Origin: Culturomica sp.
GTDB taxonomy: Bacteria > Bacteroidota > Bacteroidia > Bacteroidales > Marinifilaceae
NCBI GenBank assembly: GCA_031271755.1
Contig: JAISVB010000030.1
Location: 45,904 to 109,903 of the forward strand
Direction of reading: 5' to 3'
Length of the DNA: 64,000 nucleotides
Shown here: piece by piece, positions 10,806-21,033 of the stretch
Layout of the letters: each line of letters starts with the position of its first letter
How positions within the stretch are numbered: the first letter of the stretch is position 1
Position numbers and translations under genes: made by a program
Notes under the pieces: generated by a model
Database searches by the model: none
Seen by the model: the letters and a program-made list of their open reading frames with translations, nothing else
Told to the model about the DNA's origin: nothing

Positions 10806-12260
10806 CTAAGTCGAAAATACCACCGTCAGGATGGAATGGGGAAAAGCGGTCAAATCGGTCGCCCGGCCGTTCATTCCCAACTTGAAAGCAATGGGATGGT
10901 CTGTTCTGTTCAACAAGATCACGGCGACGGAACCGTCCGGGTTCAGGAATCCTGTCGTTTCCAAATTGTTACGGGTGGAAGAGACGGCAATGCGTTTAGC
11001 TCCCCGCCGGATGAACTTGGAAAAATGGCCGATGTAGTAGTAGCTGTTGGTATAGATCAACTCTCCCGTTCGGGTGTCGGCGTGAACAGGTGCAAAACAA
11101 AAATTACCCGCGTGGTTCGGGCCGCCCTTTTCATCCAGCAGGATATTCCACTCCAACCAGGCGGAGGTGCCGCTGTTCAGGTCGCGTATCATAGAATATG
11201 CATAGCGTTCGCCCAATGCCCAATTCGTTATTTTCTCCGGGTGGAACCCTTCCGCACACCCTTCGGTAAAGAGCAGCTCTTTTTCGGGATAAGACTCCTT
11301 CACCAATTTCAGGTTATCGAACAATGCCTGACCGTACCAGTGGAATCCGAATCCCCATACATACCGGGCGGCTTCCGGATCGTTCATGATGGTGTGGGCG
11401 CGGTGGTAAATCAAGTCGCGGTTGTGATCCCAGGCAATCAGTTTCAGGTCTTTGTGTGCGCTCCGGGCAATAGTCGGCCCCAGGTAGTTTTTGATAAAAT
11501 CACGTTCCTCTTCGGCCGTATAAATGCACGACTCCCAGGATTGTGCGGCCATCGGTTCGTTTTGTACGGAAACACCCCAGATCGGAATGCCCCGTTTTTC
11601 GTATTCGTCGATAAATCGGATGTAGTAATTGGCCCAGGCCGGCTTGTAAGGATCCAACAGGCTCCCTCCCCGCAGGACATTCCGGTTGCTTTTCATCCAG
11701 GCCGGCGGACTCCAGGGGGATACAAGCAACAGAAGTTCGTCTTGTGTGGTCTCCTGTATCTGTCTTAACAGGGGGATCCGGTGTTTTTCATCGGGAGAAA
11801 GGTCAAAAGTTTTCAGTTCCGTGTCACCCTCTTCAATGTGGTGATAGGAAGAACTCGAAAAATCACAGCCGGCCATGTTGATCCGCCCAAAGTTATAGCC
11901 GATGCCGGATTGCGGATCGTAGTATGCCTGCAACAACTCCTGCTGTTTTTCTTCCGGGAGCCGGGCGAATGTTTCTGCCGCCGCATCCGTAATGGCACCC
12001 CCGAATCCGTGCATGGTCTGGAATGTGACGGCCGGATTGACCAACACGTATGGAATGTGTTGAAGTGGCTGCGAATCAGCTTGAAATTCAAGAGCTCCGG
12101 TTGGTGTGATACGCAGATCCGTCCCGGCTGCCGTTACAAATACTTCGCTCTGTATCACACCGGACGGTTCCGGTTGGCGCACCGATGCAGACGGCTGGCC
12201 GGAACGGCAGGCTGTCGGAGAAACCGCCGCAATTATCCATAAAATTTTCCATACATTCAT
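10806..12260 (-). CDS. GH30-family glycoside hydrolase, probable lipoprotein
   Basis: Secreted glycosidase of 484 residues with the clan A (beta/alpha)8 barrel of family GH30, which includes glucosylceramidases and beta-1,6-glucanases. The start is placed at the ATG giving MNVWKILWIIAAVSPTAC, a signal with a candidate lipid-anchored cysteine at residue 18. An upstream ATG would bury this signal. The predicted acid/base is E235 in QNEPM and the nucleophile is E333 in LFTEGC, and the N-terminal signature MHGFGGAITDAAA is present. The C-terminal beta-domain completes the fold. No SusCD pair is nearby, so the substrate is unknown. Confidence 0.9.
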   Translation of the reverse strand: MNVWKILWIIAAVSPTACRSGQPSASVRQPEPSGVIQSEVFVTAAGTDLRITPTGALEFQADSQPLQHIPYVLVNPAVTFQTMHGFGGAITDAAAETFARLPEEKQQELLQAYYDPQSGIGYNFGRINMAGCDFSSSSYHHIEEGDTELKTFDLSPDEKHRIPLLRQIQETTQDELLLLVSPWSPPAWMKSNRNVLRGGSLLDPYKPAWANYYIRFIDEYEKRGIPIWGVSVQNEPMAAQSWESCIYTAEEERDFIKNYLGPTIARSAHKDLKLIAWDHNRDLIYHRAHTIMNDPEAARYVWGFGFHWYGQALFDNLKLVKESYPEKELLFTEGCAEGFHPEKITNWALGERYAYSMIRDLNSGTSAWLEWNILLDEKGGPNHAGNFCFAPVHADTRTGELIYTNSYYYIGHFSKFIRRGAKRIAVSSTRNNLETTGFLNPDGSVAVILLNRTDHPIAFKLGMNGRATDLTAFPHSILTVVFST

Positions 12261-12348
12261 GCTGATACCCGGATTTAAAAATGAGCACACTTTCAAAGCG
12301 GGTAAAGATAGCATTTTTCTGAAAATCCGGAGAAAATCAAAGATAAAA

Positions 12349-14823
12349 TCAGATATTCAACTGAATGACCGTAATGCCGGCGCCGCCCAACCGGAGTTCC
12401 TCGTCCCCGTATTGCCCCACGACGGGGTTGGTGCCTAAGTATTGCCGGACTGCCTGGCGCAGAGCGCCTGTCCCGGTTCCGTGCAGCACCCGCAGTTGCT
12501 TCACATCCAGCATCACGGCTTCGTCGATCAGGTCGATTACTTTTTGCAACGCCTCTTCTCCCCGCATCCCCCGGACGTCGATGTCGGGTTTGAAGGTCAG
12601 CCTTTTCCGGCTCATCTCCTCCCGGAAAGCGCTGTTGGTGCGGAACGCCGGCGCCTGTGCCTGTTTGCGGGCCTGATTGGCGGAAACCCGCTGCAATTTT
12701 TCCACCGATACCTGGGTGCGGATGTTTCCCAAAGCGATCACGGCGTTTTTCTCTTTGATCTCTAAGATCTCGCCGATGGTTTCGTTGGGAAGTTTAACAT
12801 AGTCTCCCTTGGCCAAAGGCGCTTCAGGGAGATTTTTCCCTCCGGGAACATCTCCGGCCGGGCTATTTTTCCGCTCCTTTTTTCCGTTTTCCCGCTCCCG
12901 GATCTTTTCCATTTTGCGCCGGATCCGCTCCTCCTCCTCCGCTCCGGCAAGCAACCGCTCTTTTTCAACCTCCAACTTCTTTCTCAACTCCCGGGTCTTC
13001 TCCTTGTTTGCCTGCTCCTCTTTGATCTCCCGGATGGTGTTTTCGATCGTTTTATTGGCCTCTGCCAACAAGCTTTCCGCCTCCGCTTTCGCCTCCCGGA
13101 TGATCTCCTTGCGCAACCGGGCTGCCTCGTTCAACTCGTGGCTGTACTTCTCCACCACTTCGTCCAAACGCTTCTCGTTTTCCCGGATCTTTTTCCGTTT
13201 TTCTTCCCAGTACCGTTTGTCCCGGGCGATGTCTTTCAGGTTTTTGTCGTAGTTGATGTGCCCCTCCCCGATCTTCCCGGCGGCCTCGTCGAGGATCTCT
13301 TTGGGAAGGCCGATCTTGCGGGCGATCTCGAAGGCAAAAGAGGAGCCGGGTTTGCCGATCTGCAATTCGAACAGGGGCATCATCCGGTGGTTATCGTACA
13401 GCATAGCCCCGTTCTCAATGCCCGGCGTGGAGGAGGCAAAGTGTTTGAGGTTGGTGTAATGGGTGGTGATCACCCCTTTGGTTCCCAGGTCGTTCAGCCG
13501 GTGCAGGATCGATTCGGCAATGGCCCCGCCCAGCATCGGTTCGGTGCCGGTGCCGAATTCGTCGATCAGGATCAGGGAATCCCTGTTCCCGTACCGGAGG
13601 AAATTTTTCATGTTGATCAGGTGGGAACTGTATGTACTCAGGTCGTTCTCGATGGACTGCTCGTCCCCCATGTCGATCAGGATGTTGGTAAAGAGGCCGA
13701 ATTTGCTGGCTTCGCCGACCGGCACGGGCAGGCCGCACTGGAACATGTATTGCAACAACCCGGCGGTCTGCAGGCAAACCGATTTTCCCCCGGCGTTCGG
13801 CCCGGATATAACAATGATCCGCTGCTCCTCGTTGATCTCGATGCGGAGCGGCACCAACTGCTTTTCCGTGCCCCGGAAAGCCAGGTAAAGCAAAGGGTGC
13901 CGGGCTTCGAACCACAGCAACTCCGGCCGGGCTTCAAAGAGCGGAACAATGGCGTCGATACTCAGCGAGAATTGGGCTTTGGCCTGGATAAAATCCACGT
14001 AAGCCAGAAAATCGTAGCCCGGGATCAGGTCGTCGATGTACGGGCGTATATCGTCGGAAAACTTTCGCAGGATCCGGGTGATCTCACGCTTCTCTTCCAA
14101 CTGCAACTCCCGGATCTCGTTATTAGTCTCCACAATTTCCGCCGGTTCGATGTAGGCGGTTTTTCCGGTGGCGGATTCGTCGTGGACAATCCCGTTGATG
14201 CGGCGTTTGTAGGCGGAAGGAACGGGGATCACCATGCGCCCGTCCCGGATGGATACGGCGCTCTCTTTTTCCGCCCATCCTTCGGCCTGCGCCTGTTGCA
14301 GCAAGGATTGCATCCGCCGGGAGATCCCGGCCTGTTTCTTTTGTATCTGTTTCCGGATCTCCGCCAGTTCGGAAGAGGCATTGTCCCGGATCGTACCGTA
14401 TTTGGAAAGAATGGAATCCAGGCGCTGCAATACGTATGGAAACACCCGGATGTTGCCGGCTTTCCCGGTCAGTACCGGATAATTTTCCGATTTCCCGTTG
14501 AAAAAGCGGACAATGGCGTACAGAGATTCGAGGGAGCTTTTCAAAGCGACCAGTTCCGGTATATCGAGGAAAAGCCCTTCCAACCGGATCCGGTGTAAAA
14601 ACGGCCGGGCATCGGCATAGCTGTTGCCGGGAAACTCCTCCTCCTGCAGGATGCGCATAAATTCCGCCGTCTCCGCCAACCGCTCCCGGATCTCCTCCTC
14701 CCGGACGGACATGCCGATGCCTGCCGCCAACTCCCGTCCCATCTCTCCCCGGCAAGAGCGGCTTATTAACTGCCGGATGCGGTCGAACTTGATCTTATTT
14801 TCAAAATTGTCCGGATAGATCAC
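12349..14823 (-). CDS. mutS2: Endonuclease MutS2 (Smr-domain MutS homologue)
   Basis: MutS2 binds branched DNA or, as shown in other bacteria, collided ribosomes. It is distinct from mismatch-repair MutS. The 824-residue protein has clamp and lever regions in its first half, the P-loop GPNAGGKS near residue 340, Walker B LILIDEFGTGTEP, a long charged coiled coil at about 520-650, and a C-terminal Smr nuclease domain (about 740-820) with the motif HGTGTGALR. Length and order are standard. It lies 36 bp upstream of the WbqC-like gene start on the same strand and 88 bp before the GH30 start. Confidence 0.95.
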   Translation of the reverse strand: MIYPDNFENKIKFDRIRQLISRSCRGEMGRELAAGIGMSVREEEIRERLAETAEFMRILQEEEFPGNSYADARPFLHRIRLEGLFLDIPELVALKSSLESLYAIVRFFNGKSENYPVLTGKAGNIRVFPYVLQRLDSILSKYGTIRDNASSELAEIRKQIQKKQAGISRRMQSLLQQAQAEGWAEKESAVSIRDGRMVIPVPSAYKRRINGIVHDESATGKTAYIEPAEIVETNNEIRELQLEEKREITRILRKFSDDIRPYIDDLIPGYDFLAYVDFIQAKAQFSLSIDAIVPLFEARPELLWFEARHPLLYLAFRGTEKQLVPLRIEINEEQRIIVISGPNAGGKSVCLQTAGLLQYMFQCGLPVPVGEASKFGLFTNILIDMGDEQSIENDLSTYSSHLINMKNFLRYGNRDSLILIDEFGTGTEPMLGGAIAESILHRLNDLGTKGVITTHYTNLKHFASSTPGIENGAMLYDNHRMMPLFELQIGKPGSSFAFEIARKIGLPKEILDEAAGKIGEGHINYDKNLKDIARDKRYWEEKRKKIRENEKRLDEVVEKYSHELNEAARLRKEIIREAKAEAESLLAEANKTIENTIREIKEEQANKEKTRELRKKLEVEKERLLAGAEEEERIRRKMEKIRERENGKKERKNSPAGDVPGGKNLPEAPLAKGDYVKLPNETIGEILEIKEKNAVIALGNIRTQVSVEKLQRVSANQARKQAQAPAFRTNSAFREEMSRKRLTFKPDIDVRGMRGEEALQKVIDLIDEAVMLDVKQLRVLHGTGTGALRQAVRQYLGTNPVVGQYGDEELRLGGAGITVIQLNI

Positions 14824-14859
14824 AATTATCTTCTCGCTTTAATTTATGGTACAAATTTC

Positions 14860-15483
14860 TTATAAATACGCCGTTGCTTCCGGGCCGGTGCAAAAGAGCA
14901 GATCCAGTATGCTCAGGTTTGCTTCGAACGGAAAACGTTCGGCGAATGTTTGGGTATACGGGCGGGCGGTAAAAAGGGGATCCGGCGCTTTCCGGCGCGC
15001 TTCCTTCGGGTGGATCACTTCCCGGAGATCGGAACCCTCCGGAAGCACGGCAACGTACTCTTCCGTCAGGTGGATTTCACGCTGTAAACCGATTATTTCC
15101 AACAATTTTGACAAAATGGCGTTGTTCAGATCCAGCAGGTATCGCTCTTTTTTCTCAAAAAAAGGGCGCAATTCGTCGATGTAATAGTCGTAAAAAGGCG
15201 AATTTTTGTAAGCGGAAGCGATGGTACGCAAATGGAGGCGCTGCCAATTTTCCGAATAGTCGATCTCTGCCTCCCGGGTCAAAAATTTCCCGCCGTTCTT
15301 TTGGCTGACCGGAACAGACAACGTCAGCACCCCGTTGGCGGACAAAATCCGGCAACGGTTGCGGTAACTTTGCTTCCCGTAACTTTCGTACTGTTCGATC
15401 CAAACAGCCGGATGACGCCCCATGTGGAAAAAATATTGCACAGGCGGATAGTAAGCTGTTGTTACACAAATAGTTTCTGACAT
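14860..15483 (-). CDS. WbqC-like family protein
   Basis: A 207-residue WbqC-family protein, judged by the opening VTTAYYPPVQYFFHM, the conserved QSYRNRCRI segment and the LSVPV strand. The family occurs in surface polysaccharide loci and in Bacteroidota housekeeping regions. Its activity is not well defined, although an amidotransferase or acetyltransferase-like role has been proposed. The start is set at the ATG that begins MSETICVTT, since the 25 residues upstream are basic, hydrophobic and not family-like. It is divergent from glgB. Confidence 0.75.
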   Translation of the reverse strand: MSETICVTTAYYPPVQYFFHMGRHPAVWIEQYESYGKQSYRNRCRILSANGVLTLSVPVSQKNGGKFLTREAEIDYSENWQRLHLRTIASAYKNSPFYDYYIDELRPFFEKKERYLLDLNNAILSKLLEIIGLQREIHLTEEYVAVLPEGSDLREVIHPKEARRKAPDPLFTARPYTQTFAERFPFEANLSILDLLFCTGPEATAYL

Positions 15484-15554
15484 CACTCCAATTTTCCCCG
15501 CAAATATACAAATCCGGAAAAGGATACGCAACAGAGATTTATTAAAAAATAAAC

Positions 15555-15567
15555 GCAAATTATTTGC
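15555..15567. promoter_or_regulatory. Palindrome upstream of the glycogen locus
   Basis: GCAAAT-T-ATTTGC forms a 13-bp perfect palindrome in the 236-bp divergent spacer between the WbqC-like gene and glgB, and a related TTTGCATTTGCG lies about 65 bp further on. This could be an operator for either gene. No convincing -33/-7 pair was found for glgB, the closest being TAGCTTTT just before its start. The rest of the spacer shows nothing else. Confidence 0.35.
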
Positions 15568-15719
15568 AAAAACGTTAAATATTGCTGTAATTTGGGAAAG
15601 AGAGCGTACTATACAATTTGCATTTGCGACAACGTATGCGTACTTAATTTATTCGAAAGTTATAACAAGCTGATTTAAAGCAGTTAAAATAGCTTTTTTG
15701 CCTAAAGAGAGAGAAAAAA

Positions 15720-17705
15720 ATGAGGGATAGCTTTGCAGATAAAGACCCGTTATTGGAACCTTTCCGGTTCACCATCCGGCGACGTTACGAGAATTTTATC
15801 CTGCGAGAGGTGGGTTTCACCGAAGCGAAAAGGCCGTTGACGGATGCATTTAACTCTTATCTTTATTACGGACTGCACCGGTTGGAAAACGGTTGGGTAT
15901 TCCGGGAGTGGGCGCCTCACGCGACGGCTATCTACCTGATCGGAGACTTTTCCGGTTGGCAGAAACAGGAAAAATTCCGCCTGCAACCGGCAGAACACGG
16001 AAACTGGGAACTTTTCATTGATCCCGGAGAGTTGAAGCACGGCATGAAATACCGCTTGCTGACGGAGTGGAACGGCGGCGGCGGCGAACGGTTACCCAGC
16101 CATGTCCGGCGAGCGGTACAGGATGAACAGAGCAAGGTTTTTTCGGCCGAAGTGTGGGATCCGGAACCCTACCGTTGGGAACACGAGTTCCGGAAAAAGT
16201 TGAAAAATCCATTGATATACGAGGCGCACATCGGGATGAGCACGGAGCGGTGCCGGGTATCTTCCTTCGAGGAGTTCCGGCAGGAGGTTTTGCCCCGGAT
16301 AGATGCGCTGGGTTACAATACGATCCAGTTGATGGGTATTCAGGAACATCCTTATTACGGGTCGTTCGGTTACCAGGTAGCCAATTTTTTCGCCGTAAGC
16401 TCCCGCTTCGGCACTCCCGAAGAGTTAAAACGCCTGATCGATGACGCCCACGGCCGGGGGATCGCGGTGGTGATGGATTTGGTGCACTCCCACGCGGTCA
16501 AGAACGAAGCGGAGGGATTGAGCCGCTTCGACGGCGCCCCCGACCTCTATTTTTATCCGGGAGAGCGGGGGGAACACAAATTGTGGAACTCCTACTGTTT
16601 TGATTACGGTAAAAACGAAGTATTGAACTTCCTGCTCTCCAATTGCAAATATTGGCTGGAAGAGTTCCGGTTCGACGGCTTCCGGTTCGACGGGATCACC
16701 AGCATGCTGTATTGGGATCACGGCTTGGGCAGGGATTTTACCGAGTACAAATATTACTACGACGGGAATCAGGACGAAAACGCCATTATCTACCTGACAT
16801 TGGCCAACCGCCTGATCCACCAGGTCAATAAAAACGCCGTGACCATTGCAGAGGACATGAGCGGCATGCCGGGGCTGGCGGCTCCCATCGAAGAGGAGGG
16901 GATCGGTTTCGATTTCCGGATGAGCATGGGCGTTCCCGACTACTGGATCAAACTGATCGAAGACCAAAAGGACGAAGAGTGGCACGTCGGGGAGTTGTTT
17001 TACCAACTGACCAACAAACGGGAAGATGAACACACCATCAGTTATGCGGAGAGCCACGACCAGGCCATGGTGGGAGATAAAACGATCTTTTTCCGGTTGC
17101 TCGACAAAGAGATATATACCTCCATGCATGTTTTCGGGCGAAACATGATCGTGGACCGGGGAATGGCCCTGCACAAAATGATCCGCCTGCTCACCATTAC
17201 AACAGCCGGGGACGGATACCTGAATTTTATGGGAAACGAGTGGGGACATCCCGAATGGATCGATTTTCCCCGGGAAGGGAACGGCTGGAGTTACCAGCAC
17301 GCACGCCGCCTCTGGTCGCTGGCCGGGGATACCAATCTGCGGTACCGCTTTTTGAACGAATTCGACCGGGCGATGCTGAACATGGTGACAAAAGAGCGAA
17401 TTTTCAAAGAGAGACCTGTTGCGATGGTCCGGGACAACGAACGGCAGGCGTTGGTTTTTTCCCGGGGAAATTTGGTCCTGGCGTTTAACTTCCATCCGCA
17501 GCAATCGTACACCGGTTACCGTTTCGAAACGATCCCGGGGAGATACAGGGGTATTTTGGATACCGACAGCACTGAATTCGACGGTTTCGGCCGGATAGAT
17601 GCACAAACGGAGTATTTTACCCAATACGGAAAATCGGAGGAGAACACGCTGAGCATTTACCTGCCGGCCCGCTCTGCTTTGGTTTTGAAATTACAGGAAA
17701 ATTAA
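15720..17705 (+). CDS. glgB: 1,4-alpha-glucan branching enzyme (GH13, eukaryotic-like)
   Basis: Forms alpha-1,6 branches in glycogen. The 661-residue protein has an N-terminal CBM48 domain (about 55-150), a GH13 barrel and a C-terminal amylase beta-domain. The catalytic residues lie in FDGFRFDGITS (nucleophile Asp), TIAEDMSGMP (Glu) and YAESHDQAM (transition-state Asp). The spacing and motifs such as GNEWGHPEWIDFPREGNG resemble eukaryotic branching enzymes (subfamily GH13_8) more than E. coli GlgB (GH13_9). It is first in the alpha-glucan locus, followed after 14 bp by the debranching enzyme. Confidence 0.92.
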   Translation: MRDSFADKDPLLEPFRFTIRRRYENFILREVGFTEAKRPLTDAFNSYLYYGLHRLENGWVFREWAPHATAIYLIGDFSGWQKQEKFRLQPAEHGNWELFIDPGELKHGMKYRLLTEWNGGGGERLPSHVRRAVQDEQSKVFSAEVWDPEPYRWEHEFRKKLKNPLIYEAHIGMSTERCRVSSFEEFRQEVLPRIDALGYNTIQLMGIQEHPYYGSFGYQVANFFAVSSRFGTPEELKRLIDDAHGRGIAVVMDLVHSHAVKNEAEGLSRFDGAPDLYFYPGERGEHKLWNSYCFDYGKNEVLNFLLSNCKYWLEEFRFDGFRFDGITSMLYWDHGLGRDFTEYKYYYDGNQDENAIIYLTLANRLIHQVNKNAVTIAEDMSGMPGLAAPIEEEGIGFDFRMSMGVPDYWIKLIEDQKDEEWHVGELFYQLTNKREDEHTISYAESHDQAMVGDKTIFFRLLDKEIYTSMHVFGRNMIVDRGMALHKMIRLLTITTAGDGYLNFMGNEWGHPEWIDFPREGNGWSYQHARRLWSLAGDTNLRYRFLNEFDRAMLNMVTKERIFKERPVAMVRDNERQALVFSRGNLVLAFNFHPQQSYTGYRFETIPGRYRGILDTDSTEFDGFGRIDAQTEYFTQYGKSEENTLSIYLPARSALVLKLQEN

Positions 17706-17719
17706 TAAAATAACAGAAT

Positions 17720-19696
17720 ATGGCTTATTTAAAATTCAACAAGGACGAACTGGTGAATCTGGAGTATTCACTGAAACGGGAAATATTGGCGACAAACCGG
17801 GCGGGAGGATATACCTCCACTACGATCGTTTGTTGCAATACGCGCAAGTACCACGGACTCCTGATCGTGCCGATCGAAGAGTTCCGTCACGAGAACCATG
17901 TGCTGCTCTCCTCGCTGGACGAAACCATTGTACAGCACGGACAACTGTTCAACCTGGGGATCCACAAATATCCGGGCAATTACGAACCCCGCGGCCACAA
18001 GTACATTGTTGATTTTGAATACGAGCCGATATTTACCCTGACCTACCGGGTAGGCGGTGTTTCGTTGAAAAAAGAGATCGCCCTGGTGCACAACGAAGCC
18101 CAGGTCATGATCCGTTACACCCTGCTGGACGCTCATTCCGAAACCTTTCTGCGCCTGAAACCGTTTCTGGCTTACCGGAACGTGAACAGCCTCGGAAAAG
18201 CCAACATGGCGGCCAACATTCACTACGAGAAGGTGGAAAACGGGATCCGTTCCAAGTTGTACAACGGTTTTCCTTATCTGAACATGCAGTTGAGCAAAGC
18301 CGGCGAATTTATTCCGGTTCCCGACTGGTATTACAACATCGAGTATACCGAAGAGGAGAACCGGGGATACGATTTCCGGGAAGATCTCTTTGTGCCGGGT
18401 TATTTTGAAGTGCCGATCAAAAAAGGAGAGAGCGTTGTTTTTTCCGCAGCCGTCGCTCCGGCTGTTCCGGGTCGCCTGAAAACCAAATTCCAGAAGGTGG
18501 TAGAGGCGCGCGCCCCCCGGAACAGTTTTGTGAATTGCCTGAAATATTCGGCTTCCCAGTTCATTGTGAAAGACGGAAAAGATACGGAGGTGGTGGCCGG
18601 ATATCCCTGGTTCGGAGCCTGGGGAAGGGACACCTTCATTGCATTGCCCGGCGTCACGCTGGCTGCAAACGGCGACGTAAAAACCTGCAAGGAGGTGTTG
18701 GACAGCATGTCCCGCCAATTGCACAACGGCCTCTTCCCGAATCTGGGCAAGGGAGAATATGCGGCTTACAACTCCGTGGATGCGCCGATGTGGTATTTCA
18801 AAGCGTTGCAGGAGTACGGCGAGGCGATCGACGACACCGCTCAGGTGTGGAAAAATTACGGTGCCCGGATGAAAGCGATCCTGACCGCCTACCGGAACGG
18901 GGTAACGCCTTATGTACAGATGCACGACAACGGACTGATCTGGGCGGACGAGCCGGGCAAGGCGCTAACCTGGATGGATGCCGTGGTGAACGGGCGGGCG
19001 GTCACTCCCCGGGCGGGCTATCAGGTAGAGATCAATGCACTGTGGTACAACGCCGTATGCTATACGCTGAAATTGGCGGAAGAGGCAGGTGATCAGATTT
19101 TTGTAAAAAATTGGGCCGGTATGCCGGAAAAGATCGCGGAAAATTTCGTACAAACATTTTGGTATGCGGAGAAGGGCTATTTGGCCGACTACGCAGATCG
19201 AAGCGGACAGAACATCTTTGTCCGTCCCAATCAGGTGATCGCCTGTTCTTTGGAGTTCAGCCCATTGACAGAGGAGCAAAAGAGCGGAGTTTTGACCGTT
19301 GTCCGGAAAGAACTCCTGACTCCCAAGGGATTGCGGACGCTATCGCCCAAAAATTCCCTGTACAAAGGGTTGTACGGAGGCAATCAGGAGACCCGGGACG
19401 AAGCGTACCACCAGGGAACGGTATGGCCCTGGCTGATCGGGCCGTACATCGAAGCGAATTTCAGGCTGTACGGCGCATCCTTTACGGAGAAAGCGAAAGA
19501 GCTGGTCAACTGTTTTGAAGAGGACATGACCGTTTACGGGGTTTGTTCCATTGCGGAGGTGTACGACGGGAATCCCCCCCATCTGCCGAACGGCTCCATC
19601 TCCCAGGCCTGGAGTGTCGGAGAGGTGCTGAGAAGCATCGCCCTGATAGAAAAATTCGGAAAGACTGCATCGCAGGGAAAGAAAAATAAAAAATAA
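17720..19696 (+). CDS. Glycogen debranching enzyme (amylo-alpha-1,6-glucosidase)
   Basis: Removes alpha-1,6 branches from glycogen. The 658-residue protein has an N-terminal bacterial/archaeal GDE domain (about residues 15-230) and a C-terminal amylo-alpha-1,6-glucosidase (alpha/alpha)6 barrel (about 280-645) with motifs GYPWFGAWGRDTFIALPG, MDAVVNGRAVTPR and VEINALWYN, typical of GH133-type enzymes. It is not a GlgX-type GH13 enzyme. It lies 14 bp after the branching enzyme and 8 bp before the GT4 gene, an operon arrangement. Confidence 0.9.
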   Translation: MAYLKFNKDELVNLEYSLKREILATNRAGGYTSTTIVCCNTRKYHGLLIVPIEEFRHENHVLLSSLDETIVQHGQLFNLGIHKYPGNYEPRGHKYIVDFEYEPIFTLTYRVGGVSLKKEIALVHNEAQVMIRYTLLDAHSETFLRLKPFLAYRNVNSLGKANMAANIHYEKVENGIRSKLYNGFPYLNMQLSKAGEFIPVPDWYYNIEYTEEENRGYDFREDLFVPGYFEVPIKKGESVVFSAAVAPAVPGRLKTKFQKVVEARAPRNSFVNCLKYSASQFIVKDGKDTEVVAGYPWFGAWGRDTFIALPGVTLAANGDVKTCKEVLDSMSRQLHNGLFPNLGKGEYAAYNSVDAPMWYFKALQEYGEAIDDTAQVWKNYGARMKAILTAYRNGVTPYVQMHDNGLIWADEPGKALTWMDAVVNGRAVTPRAGYQVEINALWYNAVCYTLKLAEEAGDQIFVKNWAGMPEKIAENFVQTFWYAEKGYLADYADRSGQNIFVRPNQVIACSLEFSPLTEEQKSGVLTVVRKELLTPKGLRTLSPKNSLYKGLYGGNQETRDEAYHQGTVWPWLIGPYIEANFRLYGASFTEKAKELVNCFEEDMTVYGVCSIAEVYDGNPPHLPNGSISQAWSVGEVLRSIALIEKFGKTASQGKKNKK

Positions 19697-19704
19697 CTAA
19701 AACT

Positions 19705-20991
19705 ATGACAAGAGTATTAATGTTCGGCTGGGAGTTTCCACCTCACATCGCAGGAGGATTGGGAACAGCTTGCTTAGGCCTGACGAAAGGGTTGGCCAAA
19801 CAGGATGTCGAGGTGCTGTTCGTGATGCCGAAAGCCAGCGGAGACGAGGATCAGAGTGCGGTCAGGATTATCAATGCCAGCGATGTGGAGGCGTTGTACC
19901 ACACGACCGATATCGAAGAGTATTGGAAAAAGATCCGGTTTATGGAGATCGGCTCCAACCTGATCCCCTACATGGATCCGGAGCATTTCGAACGGGAGGT
20001 CGGCGCAAACCGGAAACATGGACGGAAAGAAGAAAAAATCGGATTCCGGAACAAATACACGTTCTCCGGCAAGTACGGCGCCAACCTGATGGAAGAGGTG
20101 GCGCGTTACGCCATTGTGGCGGGAACCATCGCCCGCCAATACGATTTTGATGTGATCCATGCCCACGATTGGTTGACGTATCCCGCCGGTATTGCGGCCA
20201 AGCGGGCGACCGGGAAACCGCTGGTGATCCACGTACACGCCACCGAATTCGACCGGAGCGGGGAAAACATCAACTCCTTTGTCTACGAACTGGAACGGCA
20301 AGGTATGCTGGAAGCCGACCGGGTGGTCACGGTGAGCAACCTGACACGGAATATCGTAATCAACCGGTACGGCATCGATCCGGCCAAAGTGTTCACCGTT
20401 CACAATGCGGTGGATTTCCAATCCTATCCGGAACTGGAGGTGGAGAGAGGGGTCAAGGAAAAGGTAGTGACTTTTCTGGGGCGCATCACTTTCCAAAAAG
20501 GGCCGGAGTATTTCATTGAAGCAGCCAATCTGGTGCTGAAAGCCTATCCCAATGTACGGTTTGTGATGGCCGGCAGCGGCGATCTGATGAACCGCTCTAT
20601 CCGCCGGGTAGCCAAACTCGGAATAGCTACCCGTTTTCACTTTACCGGTTTTCTCCGGGGACAGGATGTGCAAAAAATGTTTGCCCACAGCGACGTTTAC
20701 GTGATGCCTTCCGTTTCCGAACCGTTCGGTATCTCGCCGTTGGAAGCGATGCGATCGGGAGTTCCGACCATTATTTCCAAGCAATCGGGTGTGGCTGAAG
20801 TGTTGAAACACGCCATCAAGGTCGATTTCTGGGATGTGTACGCCTTGTCGGACGCCATTTACGGCTTGTTGAAGTATCCGGCCCTGCACCGGATGGCAGG
20901 GCGTTGCGGTCTGGACGAGGTAAACACCCTGAAATGGGAAAATGCCGCTTCCCACCTGAAAGAGATTTACCAGGGAGTAACCGGGAAATAG
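19705..20991 (+). CDS. GT4-family glycosyltransferase of the glycogen locus
   Basis: A 428-residue GT-B glycosyltransferase. The N-terminal half has FGWEFPPHIAGGLGTAC, a glycogen-synthase-like glycine-rich loop, and VIHAHDWLTYPAGI. The C-terminal Rossmann half holds the GT4 motif PSVSEPFGISPLEAMRSG with the catalytic-region glutamates. By position it is a candidate second glucan synthase or a glucosyltransferase acting on alpha-glucan, but the donor and acceptor cannot be read from sequence. The locus already has a GT3 synthase, so this may make a primer or a different oligosaccharide. Confidence 0.85.
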   Translation: MTRVLMFGWEFPPHIAGGLGTACLGLTKGLAKQDVEVLFVMPKASGDEDQSAVRIINASDVEALYHTTDIEEYWKKIRFMEIGSNLIPYMDPEHFEREVGANRKHGRKEEKIGFRNKYTFSGKYGANLMEEVARYAIVAGTIARQYDFDVIHAHDWLTYPAGIAAKRATGKPLVIHVHATEFDRSGENINSFVYELERQGMLEADRVVTVSNLTRNIVINRYGIDPAKVFTVHNAVDFQSYPELEVERGVKEKVVTFLGRITFQKGPEYFIEAANLVLKAYPNVRFVMAGSGDLMNRSIRRVAKLGIATRFHFTGFLRGQDVQKMFAHSDVYVMPSVSEPFGISPLEAMRSGVPTIISKQSGVAEVLKHAIKVDFWDVYALSDAIYGLLKYPALHRMAGRCGLDEVNTLKWENAASHLKEIYQGVTGK

Positions 20992-21033
20992 GCCGGATCC
21001 GGGATTCAAAAAAAACCATAAAAACATACAGTC

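Noticed and set aside
13138..14598. 486-codon plus-strand frame opposite mutS2
   Set aside because: Shadow frame of mutS2, which has all expected domains on the minus strand.
16425..17624. 399-codon minus-strand frame inside glgB
   Set aside because: Shadow frame of a clear GH13 enzyme.
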